Shown here piece after piece: positions 57,101-64,000 of a stretch of DNA of 64,000 nt. A model generated the notes under the pieces. That model made no database searches. It was not told where the DNA came from and worked only from the letters and a program-made list of their open reading frames with translations. The position numbers and the translations under genes were made by a program. How positions within the stretch are numbered: position 1 is the stretch's first letter; every line of letters starts with the position of its first letter. This DNA comes from Ophiosphaerella korrae (Eukaryota; Ascomycota; Dothideomycetes; Pleosporales; Phaeosphaeriaceae), in contig JALNQF010000083.1 in assembly GCA_028456385.1 (NCBI GenBank), forward strand, positions 62,001 through 126,000, in the 5' to 3' direction.

Positions 57101-58051
57101 AGCCGTCACTTGGAGCGTCAGCGAATTTTGTCTTTACCTCAGCTGTTGCGGGCGCCAGGACGAGCGTCTCGTGCTTTTGTTCGCACGATGCAGAGAATGA
57201 ACAACATGAATACCGAGCGACTAAACGCCTTCAAATCCAATCTGCACTGTTCTGATTGCGAATTAGATGCGGAGAAAGACTTATTAGTATCAGACGCGGA
57301 ATCAAAGCCCGTGATACCCGAAGACATGTGGGCTGATGACGATGATGATCCTGCACCTCCAGCCCTGTCAAAGCCAAAGGCAAAAGGCAAACCAGGTTCC
57401 AAACCTAAACCAAAGGATGTAACCAAGATGCCAGCTCCCAAAGGTCGCCCACGAAAGGCCGCAGTTACTGTAGAGACACCAATCCGTAAGCCTAGGGCGA
57501 AGAGCCCGAAGGCGCATACAGTGACGCCCAATTGGCGCGAGTCCGGCCTTGCACAAGAGGGCAGGTCATCGTCTCCACCGCCAACAGATCCTCGTTTCCA
57601 TATTGCCTCGCAGGCAGATACTATCGGCTCCGATGACACCATTGGGATTGACGAAGTACAAGATACGCAAGCATATAAGCTGGATTCCGAACTTGCTAGT
57701 TTTATAGTCGAAGATGAGGAAGATGTCGATATTCCAGCATCAAGTCTTCCAAGCCTCGATCTAACTGGTATTGGGAAAAGCACGCAAGCGATAGTCAAAG
57801 CAGCTCAGCCCAGAAGGCCGCCGAGGGCTGAGAAAATATTCACAAGCGATGTAACAGATGACGATGCCATCGTCAGTAGTGACAGCGACATAAAATCGCC
57901 CGATTTTAGGCCAGACCCTGATTTGGCCCGGGCCCGGAGGGCATTTTTTGTGGACTCTACCTCAGAGGAAGACGAGCCTGTACCTACTATCTCGAGGAAA
58001 AGGGCACGCCGAGTCATTAATGATGAAGACGACGACGAAGACGATGAATAG
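54176..58051 (+). CDS. MPH1: ATP-dependent DNA helicase MPH1 (FANCM family)
   Basis: An intronless frame of 1291 residues. It is a 3'-5' superfamily 2 helicase that remodels forks and D-loops during error-free repair. Motif I ALPTGLGKTFIA lies near residue 354. Motif II DEAH is in VVDEAHRA near 456, and motif III in LALTATPG. The Hef/FANCM-type insert between the helicase lobes follows, then the second lobe with IATSIGEEGLDIGEVDLIIC and motif VI QRMGRTGRKRQGKIV (near 800). The acidic N-terminus (DSDDYGDEFDDTEF) and a long, charged C-terminal tail ending in poly-Asp/Glu are usual for fungal MPH1. A GAAGAT repeat at 54398-54421 encodes an acidic run. The ATG at 54176 gives the conserved acidic start. 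Confidence 0.95.
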   Translation: MSDAMFDSDDYGDEFDDTEFLTAATHVEKENTPAFQASPRPSKRRKVSTGNEQPGPTPRTKQPKARGHPFVSSEDEDEDEDEADSVTGDALFDKRTSSTRSKTIHRNHYEDAEGSVSPAKETTAQKRKNRIHVPTTNLEMKDMFFTQPPQEHSPPWKPRGAIWAKQTSIGVHRPSKPKQTGLDATKSMSVPGMQSTSAEPIIEAPGSPNKQDSSVNLYDSPKLPAVNSKAAVYDFEQDLADLPSDAFASSSSSPHKQNGDVVMLETRRRPIATQTNLRQTTLFGKQSSSDNVPPSQANKRYSFVADQKKEPPTHHTLDPEALKTWVYPTNLGTIRDYQFNIVQKGLFNNLLVALPTGLGKTFIAATIMLNWFRWTTDAQIVFMAPTKPLVAQQVSACYNIAGIPRSATTMLTGGISPALRSEEWKSKRVFFMTPQTLLNDLKQGYADPKKVVLLVVDEAHRATGAYAYVEVVSFLRRFNQSFRVLALTATPGADMEAVQKVIDGLDISRVEIRTENSMDICSYVHQRKIEKQVFQNSDEMEMCMELYSQALQPLVKTVAGLNAYWSTDPLDLTPFGCQQARQRWLQEAGRNANQGVKSTVNAVFSILASISQGMDLLKYHGIGPFYVKMKEFKKESEKTKSKYKKQILESDAFKKLMTQLDGWIKDDNFVGHPKLDYLQEVILDHFVNSDNEQNSEGAPPSQTRIMVFAHFRDSAEEISRILKRHDPMIRPHVFVGQSTGKNSDGMSQKEQLEVIEQFKNGKFNTLIATSIGEEGLDIGEVDLIICFDSKASPIRMLQRMGRTGRKRQGKIVMLQMQGKEENDANKAKDSYEKMQELIANGSHFNFHDDISRRILPSDAKPTVDRRAVEIPLENSQQDFLPEPKKRGRLKKPPKKFHMPDGVLTGFVTAGRMDEEIAPKSRGRKTMARVYPSEEVVATPLLESVLLDDVSTKDLERRFQTVFDDDDTPILEDLDYSRHLERQRILSLPQLLRAPGRASRAFVRTMQRMNNMNTERLNAFKSNLHCSDCELDAEKDLLVSDAESKPVIPEDMWADDDDDPAPPALSKPKAKGKPGSKPKPKDVTKMPAPKGRPRKAAVTVETPIRKPRAKSPKAHTVTPNWRESGLAQEGRSSSPPPTDPRFHIASQADTIGSDDTIGIDEVQDTQAYKLDSELASFIVEDEEDVDIPASSLPSLDLTGIGKSTQAIVKAAQPRRPPRAEKIFTSDVTDDDAIVSSDSDIKSPDFRPDPDLARARRAFFVDSTSEEDEPVPTISRKRARRVINDEDDDEDDE

Positions 58052-58126
58052 AGGCTCTAGAAACGCTGCATACACCGTCAAACCTTCGCTTTGCGGGTAT
58101 GCAGCGAGTAGAATTGGATTCCAAAA

Positions 58127-58723
58127 TCAGTCAAACTGCTTCCAATATTCAGGCTCGTATCCATCCATGTGCTCTGTGTATGAACTGCCGGCTTTGACCC
58201 AACCCTTGATGCCTCCACCGAGTGTCAACGACTGTATTTCACTGTCTCCCTTCTCGGCAATATAGTCTGCAAACCAACCTGAACAGCGCGGACCTCTGCC
58301 GTTGGAGGATCCTATCACTATGTCAGCCTACCAAGACAGGTACATAATTATGAACCACCTCGACTTGTGGTCATGGTACGATGTAAATGCTCACGCCATT
58401 TCTACACCACCCACCCAAAACCGATTGGTCAAGTTCTATTGAACACACCTACCACAATAAAAGGCAACCTTCTTCACGCCCGCCCTCTTGCACAGATCAT
58501 ACAACACGCCCCGATTTAGGTAGAAGGAATGCGCGGGCAGGTTGATGCTGCCTTTGATGGTACCGCCCTCGTAGTCTGTGCGTCGCACGTCTACGATAAG
58601 CAGATAGGGCGATGACAGGTCTGGCAAGGCTTCCTCACGCGACAGAATGGGCGCCGTAGTGCGAGGGATAGGGAAGGCGTCCATCCAGCTGCCAGTGCCT
58701 CCTGATTTAGGGGCTTCGGCCAT
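58127..58723 (-). CDS. Rhodanese-domain phosphatase / arsenate reductase-like (Cdc25/Arc type)
   Basis: Exons (minus strand) 58723-58453 and 58311-58127 give 151 residues. The single rhodanese fold shows YLLIVDVRRTDYEGGTIKG, NLPAHSFY, and the active-site loop VAFYCGSSNGRG across the splice site. CGSSNGR is a CX5R loop, the length used by Cdc25-like phosphatases and Arr2-type arsenate reductases, unlike the shorter CX4 loop of sulphurtransferases. GPRCSGWFADY follows as in fungal members. The protein is small and cytosolic with no leader. The intron is 141 nt. I start at MAEAPKSGG (58723) because an upstream in-frame ATG (58813) adds only a basic, non-conserved stretch. It converges on MPH1, with stops 75 bases apart. 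Confidence 0.87.
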
Positions 58724-59259
58724 TTCCGCACAACAATGAAATGTACGGACTGTAGTGGCAAGCGTGTTTCGTCCGGTGTGTCGTTTGTGCTTTGCTGTGT
58801 AGTGGCGAGCCAACCGTTGGACGTTGGGACCTCAAGGTCAGCCCTACCGGGATCTGGTGACGCTAGCGGCTATTCCCCTGCGCACCCTTTCTCTTGTACT
58901 GGCCACATTGCGATTTCATGACATGGCCCGATGAACATGTCATGACAATTTCGTTACCGATGTTCTTTTAATATATCTGACTATATTCCCCCTCTCGACA
59001 ATCACTACCGCTGGCCCTCTCTGCCTATTGCGCCTCGTGTTCTCCCCTCCTTCATTTACCTTGCAACTCGACTTCCGTTTTTGATCAAGTTTGACACACT
59101 CTGTCCTCTTTGACTACCCCACGCCGGCAGCCGGCAGTCGAGTTACCGAGACCTTTATATAGGTTGTATGAGAGCATGTAAGTGTCTCATTGCACATGCT
59201 CGCCGCAGACGTTTGCTGACTGGAGGACTACATAGACGAAACCACGCAGTTCCACCGAC
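58724..59259. promoter_or_regulatory. Divergent promoter of rhodanese and ERO1 genes
   Basis: 536 bases with pyrimidine-rich stretches near 58980-59060. I looked for unfolded-protein-response elements upstream of ERO1 and could not identify one with confidence. Confidence 0.4.
59178..59235 (+). other. Possible intron in the ERO1 5' leader
   Basis: A 58-base segment begins with the donor GTAAGT, has a GCTGAC branch-like site at 59215-59220 and ends CATAG, 24 bases before the ERO1 ATG. Length and signals match the coding introns of this window. Transcript data would be needed to confirm it. Confidence 0.4.
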
Positions 59260-61193
59260 ATGCGCACAGCGGCGCAAGTCTTCTACCTAGCAGTCTTCTC
59301 GCTGCTGGGTAGTGTACATGCTGCTAGTAATGCTGCGCCTTCAAAATCTAAGAGTTCTCCACCAAACGTCTGTGATGTAAGCAAGAAATCATCGAAATCA
59401 CCCGCGCAGCAACAAAGCCCACATACTAAAACTGAATACCAGCTGGAACCTGGTGCGATAGTATCAGACGCTTGCGCAAGTTACAGCACCCTCGAACAAC
59501 TTAACGAAGCCGTACACCCCTACCTACATTCGATTACGCAGAACACCGACTTCTTTTCACACTACCGGTTGAGCCTGTACAGCAAGAAATGCCCGTTTTG
59601 GGATGATGAGAATGGCATGTGTGGGAATGTGGCATGTGCGGTGAACACTCTAGAAAACGAGGAGGATATACCGCTGGTTTGGCGCGCAAAGGAGCTTGGA
59701 AAGCTTGAGGGCCCGACAGCGCAGCATCCGGGAAAGAAGCAACAAAGAGAAGCAAGGAAACGGCCACTACGTGGAGGTCTGGGAGAGGATGTAGACGAGA
59801 GTTGCGTGGTGGAATATGACGACGAATGCGACGACCGTGATTACTGTGTACCTGAGGATGAGTCGGCAACAGCGAAGGGAGACTATGTATCGCTTGTGGA
59901 CAATCCAGAACGGTTCACAGGATATGCTGGAGTTGGCGCCCAGCAGGTCTGGGAAGCTATATACCGTGAGAACTGCTTCAGCAAGCCTCCGAAGTTCTCA
60001 AAATCAAATGGACAACCTGCGCCGGGATTATCTCCATTTGGCTATTTTGGAAACCAGCAGCAAATGCTTGCGGCGAACCAATTACGAAATGTTATCAAAG
60101 AGCAAGGTGTTCAGCAAAAGGTTCAATCAGCCATTGCACATGGTACTGCAGTCGCGCGTCTAGATCCTGTTGAATTTGACGATACCTGCCTAGAGAAGCG
60201 CGTCTTCCACCGTGTTGTGTCGGGAATGCACGCTTCTATATCAACACATTTATGCTGGGACTATCTGAACCAGACTACAGGCCAATGGAGTCCCAATCTG
60301 GCCTGCTACGAGCAACGCCTACATAACTATCCTGAGCGTATTTCGAACATATACTTCAACTACGCCTTGATTATGCGCGCCGTAGGCAAGATCAAGCAAC
60401 ATATCTCTGATTACTCCTTCTGTTCAGAGGACCCCGAACAAGACTTGCGCACAAAGAACTCTGTTTTGCGCCTCGCCTCTGCGCTTCCTGCAGGCCCCGA
60501 AATCTTCGACGAGACAGTCATGTTCCAAGACCCCGACACAATCGCCCTGAAGGAAGATTTCCGCCAACGATTCCGGAACGTAAGCAGGATCATGGACTGC
60601 GTCGGCTGCGACAAGTGCCGCCTCTGGGGCAAAGTGCAAACAAACGGCTACGGCACCGCCCTCAAAGTCCTCTTCGAATTCGACGAAAAAGACTCCTCCA
60701 AAGACCCCCCCCTCCGCCGCACCGAGCTCGTCGCCCTCATCAACACTATGGACCGCCTCTCCCACTCGCTCTCCGCAATCAAGGAATTCCGCCGCATGCT
60801 CGACGCCCGCGATGGCGGCGCTAAGTACCCACCCCCAGCCCCTGAGCCCTCAAAACAGGTCCTCAAAACTAAACTCGCGCTCGAAGATGCGATGCCCGGG
60901 GACGACGCTGTCCCGGACTTTAGACGCGATTGGGACTCGTCCAATATGTCGGTTATGGACGAAGTCATGGCCGAGTTTCACCTTGTTAAACGCACGTTTT
61001 TTTACGTCCTCTGGCAGTGGACGCAGCTTCCTGGGCGCTTGTAAGTTTCTTCTCCCGTGTGTGAGAGCGCGACTAACATTTTAGCACCCGCATTTTCATC
61101 ATGGAATTAGGCCGCTTGTATGACTGGTGGATGGGCGTCGTGCCGGGCCCGCGCAGCTGGGAAATTCGCATTCCGACACGGGACGAATTGTAG
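59260..61193 (+). CDS. ERO1: Endoplasmic reticulum oxidoreductin ERO1 ending in RDEL
   Basis: Exons 59260-61040 and 61085-61193 give 629 residues. The flavoenzyme passes electrons from protein disulfide isomerase to oxygen in the ER. A signal peptide (VFYLAVFSLLGSVHAA) is present. The shuttle cysteine region CPFWDDENGMCGNVAC lies near residues 110-127. The catalytic CxxCxxC CVGCDKCRLWGKVQTNGYG lies near 447, with the FAD-site partners around GMHASISTHLCWDY. After the intron the last exon reads through ELGRLYDWWMG and finishes RIPTRDEL. Saccharomyces Ero1 has no HDEL-type tail but is held by its own C-terminal extension; the RDEL end here would be read by the KDEL receptor. Extra low-complexity residues (QQREARKRPLRGG) lie in the loop after the shuttle site. 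Confidence 0.95.
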
Positions 61194-63556
61194 CGATGTG
61201 ACATGAGCATTTGGCGTTGGTATGGGTGGCGTTGGTATGGGTGGCGTTGGTGTGCAATTCAATTAGATACTGTAGAACTACATGCATAGCAACTTCCGCA
61301 TCGTCGAACTTTTTCTCGACGTCATTTCTTCACATAGTTGTATACAGAGAAGCATCTCGGCCCGACATCCACGCATCCACAGCTTCCGATTCGATACCAG
61401 ACACAAGCCTTCACCCAAGCCATGCGCCTGTTTTCGACACCTTCTGCTTCCGGTATGTTGGGGGCTAGATAAGCTCTGCTGGGCGGGCGCGGAGCCACTT
61501 GCCGTTTCACAGCGGGTTAGGGTGCGGAGATGAGGGCGCCTGATTTCGATACTTGCTTGATGGGGAAGGTTTGGTGTGGTGTGGTCGTTGGATTGCAAGT
61601 ATGGCGTGTGCGGAGAATGTTTGTGGAATGGGCGAGGTTTCTGTTTAGGAAGTGATGGTACGCTACCGGTAGGTATGCAGTGTTGACTGACTGGAAAACT
61701 GCCTTTGGCGAATTGGTTGTGCATATTGATGTTAGTTGAGATGTCGTGAAACATCTCACAATATAGTACGCTACACGAGTACGAGTTAAAACCGAGGCTT
61801 GCGGCTTGTATGCGCTAAATCAACGCCATAAATTGGATTCGTTTCTATAAGCATGTGTATTTAGTAGAATGCAGAGTCACCATGCTTAGTCACATTAGTC
61901 ACATACTTGCAAACTATCCTTCGATACAGCGAGGTAATGGTCTAGAAATAAATTAATCTTTGAAGAGTTGTCGGTTGGAAACGTACCTAATGTTCATGGG
62001 AGACATCTGCGCCAAATTCCAGATAATTGTCTTGCAGATACGTCCTACATTCCAGGGTAAATCACCAACACTTATTCCTCTTGATACGCTCGCGAATAGG
62101 GCGTTCCATCAACACGAATACACACGACTGGATAGGTATTCCTAAAAAGTGCTAGGCCTCTATATACTTGCACCCCTTTGGGAACTCTCGAATCAATGCA
62201 GTGCTTCCACAATCTGCTAATACTGAGAATGTATTTACTTAGCATACCTCTAATCATCACCAACAGGCTACTAGCGGTTTGTCATACGATACGGCACGTA
62301 AAGGCCTTGTTTAATGGACCGAGCAGAAACAATGGCCAAGCCGTATCAAGGTAGTGTTCGATCGGGTGTGCGTTCGAGCCACCTTTACCCTGTGTATCCC
62401 GAGATGAACATTGCAGTTCTTGGACTCGTCAACGAGTATTCGTAGGCCTGAACAACATCGACGGATTCCTTGGGGCGGGGAATGCTCACGAGTCGTGAAG
62501 GCGTAAGTGGACTTGCTTTTCCTGCTGGTTGCATCCCGATGCCTTGGAACATACAACGACTGAGCCAATGGAGTTGATGCATGGCAAAGAGGTATTTCAA
62601 TGAGGTAACAGGAGCCCGGGCTGTTCCTCAATTGAGATCGACTCATGCAGAGTTGCGTACTCGATCTAATCGGTATAGATCTCCTCATCGGCGCTGCTCG
62701 GTGGGTCCACCTGGCATGCAGAGAACTTTCTTTTTAGCCCGAAGTCCCATAGGCTGTATAAAACAACCTACGACCACTAGGGTAATGTCAATGTACCTTA
62801 GTTGTATAGCGATCAGTGAAACATCGGCGACATGATGCCGTGTATCCAGAACGTCTGTCACCAAGACTGGCTCAGGTCACCACGCAGCAGACCTGATGCC
62901 CCACCACACCCTCAACACCCATCTGTACGCAAGCCATATCACAGCTGAACAGCCACAGCAGATTACTAGCTTTGCTCGGCACAGTGTTGATCGATGCACA
63001 GGGCCAATTGGGAACGCCAAGATTCACGCTAGCGGGCTTTTCCGCAGCCACCACTACATCTTGACTACGCTCGTTCCTGTCGTCCTCCAGTGCCAACCGT
63101 GTTCAGCCTCTCTGCACCCATTCGCCAAATGCAAACATAATATCGTGCAGCCGATTGTCAAGTCCTCCATTCCGCTTACCAACAGTCTGCTTGACCGGCG
63201 GTCAGCCGGTCAGCTGGTCAAACAGGATGGGGCGCATTGGTTGTTGAGGGGGCCACAGCTGAACCAAGCCGCCTCTTCTGCAATACGCGGTGAGATGTAT
63301 GCCAAAGAGATGAACGCTGCTGCCTTATTGCCTCCTATTGCGCTTCATGACCCAATGGAGCCTGCCTGCTGACGCCAATCCCTTGCTGTTCTGTGCCTCG
63401 TCGCCGCCGTTGCGATGGACTGCCCGTGCCTCAGCTCTGGTGCGAGGCTGCCCTTTTTAGTTCGCATACATCTAGCGCTCCTGATCCTTCTAATTCTCGT
63501 TCCTTTTTCTCCTCATATACACCTGTTGGTTTTGTGATTCTCACCTAAATTCATCA
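61194..63556. other. Gene-poor region of 2.4 kb
   Basis: It begins with a short minisatellite (61213-61256). The remainder has only short frames on either strand without recognisable domains, including a 158-codon plus frame at 62896-63372 of low-complexity composition. The last few hundred bases are pyrimidine-rich (63440-63550) and probably hold the promoter of the DUF2235 gene. Confidence 0.45.
61213..61256. repeat. Short minisatellite, 15-bp unit
   Basis: The unit GGCGTTGGTATGGGT occurs about two and a half to three times in tandem just after the ERO1 stop, probably within its 3' UTR. The copies are almost identical. Confidence 0.75.
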
Positions 63557-64000
63557 ATGGCCAATGACAAACCGTGGGGAAGACGCCTGGTTATCTGCTG
63601 CGACGGTACCTGGCAGTCGAGTGTCAGTAGCAAGGAGAATGTGCCTTCTAATGTCACCAAACTGTGTCGACTCGTAGCGCGCATCGGCACAAACGAGCAG
63701 GGTCAGAAATTCCATCAGATCGTCTACTACGACAGTGGGATAGGGACCGGCAATCTAAGTAAATCTGAACAGAAACGACAAGGCGGGACGGGCGCTGGCT
63801 TGGCGGAAAATGTCATCGAAGCATACAACTTCATCGTCATGAACTACGAACCTGGGGACGAAATCTTCTGCTTTGGATTCTCGCGAGGCGCATATACTGC
63901 AAGAGCGGTTGCAGGCTTGGTTTCAGACATTGGCGTCATCCAGCCGATACACATGCAGTTCTTTCCAGATCTTTATCGCACGTACATGTCCAACGACGAG
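63557..64000 (+). CDS. DUF2235 alpha/beta hydrolase, 3' end beyond window
   Basis: An open frame of 148 codons starts at ATG 63557 (TCATCAATGG) and runs off the right end of the window. The start KPWGRRLVICCDGTWQSS, then NVTKLCRLVAR, QIVYYDSGIGTG and FCFGFSRGAYTAR are the hallmark motifs of DUF2235. GFSRG is the GxSxG nucleophile elbow of an alpha/beta hydrolase; the family is related to Tle1 phospholipases of bacterial type VI secretion. In fungi these are common and mostly uncharacterised. There is no signal peptide. Full length and any C-terminal domain cannot be seen. Confidence 0.9.
   Translation, partial: MANDKPWGRRLVICCDGTWQSSVSSKENVPSNVTKLCRLVARIGTNEQGQKFHQIVYYDSGIGTGNLSKSEQKRQGGTGAGLAENVIEAYNFIVMNYEPGDEIFCFGFSRGAYTARAVAGLVSDIGVIQPIHMQFFPDLYRTYMSNDE

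Noticed and set aside
59816..60163. A frame overlapping ERO1 on the same strand
   Set aside because: It is a shifted reading of the ERO1 coding sequence.
62896..63372. A 158-codon plus-strand frame
   Set aside because: There is no recognisable domain, amino-acid usage is random-looking, and it lies in a gene-poor region just upstream of the DUF2235 gene.
1..64000. tRNA or rRNA genes, CRISPR arrays, bacterial operons
   Set aside because: A visual scan for B-box-like GGTTCGAATCC sequences gave only matches inside coding regions, and no regular spaced repeats exist. The gene structure is clearly eukaryotic.

Overview
The window looks like nuclear DNA of a filamentous ascomycete, probably a Dothideomycete of the Pleosporales (an inference from protein flavour and gene architecture, not proven). 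Genes are dense, carried on both strands, and mostly interrupted by 43-62 nt introns with GT(A/G)NGT donors, (C)T(A/G)A(C/T) branch sites and YAG acceptors. Products are housekeeping eukaryotic proteins. I reconstructed about 45 coding introns by hand; exon lengths sum to whole codons in every model. No bacterial, plasmid, phage or CRISPR feature is present and I recognised no tRNA or rRNA.

Layout. 0-13 kb: an NmrA-like oxidoreductase (+), then the SIN3 corepressor with a huge polyglutamine tract (-) and a leaderless GH3 beta-glucosidase (-). 13-22 kb: class I myosin (-), Polo kinase (-) and a divergent OPA3-like protein (+). 22-28 kb: a possible small orphan, a DUF3712 membrane protein (-) and a GPATCH11-like G-patch protein (+). 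28-35 kb: ORC3 (+) tail-to-tail with 3-hydroxyanthranilate dioxygenase (-), a divergent Ctr copper transporter (+) and a soluble fumarate reductase with a cytochrome b5 tail (+). 35.4-36.3 kb: a decayed NACHT-WD40 gene with RIP-like stops. 36.8-44 kb: a Cdc1/Ted1-type phosphoesterase (+) tail-to-tail with alanyl-tRNA synthetase (-), which shares a 197-bp promoter with a fungal protein of unknown function (+), then an RCR-like membrane protein (-). 44.5-50 kb: a large SNT2-type chromatin reader (-). 50-54 kb: a gene-poor stretch, then a GPI-anchored cysteine-rich protein (-). 54-64 kb: the MPH1/FANCM helicase (+), a Cdc25/arsenate-reductase-like rhodanese (-), the ER oxidase ERO1 ending in RDEL (+), another gene-poor stretch, and the start of a DUF2235 hydrolase cut by the window end.

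The genes do not form one pathway or a biosynthetic cluster. Loose themes are chromatin and genome maintenance (SIN3, SNT2, ORC3, MPH1, Polo) and redox or metal biology (3-HAO, Ctr, fumarate reductase, ERO1), but I see no evidence of a joint system. The most unusual points are a presequence-like N-terminus on 3-HAO, an RDEL tail on ERO1, three GC-AG introns among about 45, a 67-residue polyQ tract in SIN3, and the RIP-like NACHT-WD40 relic.
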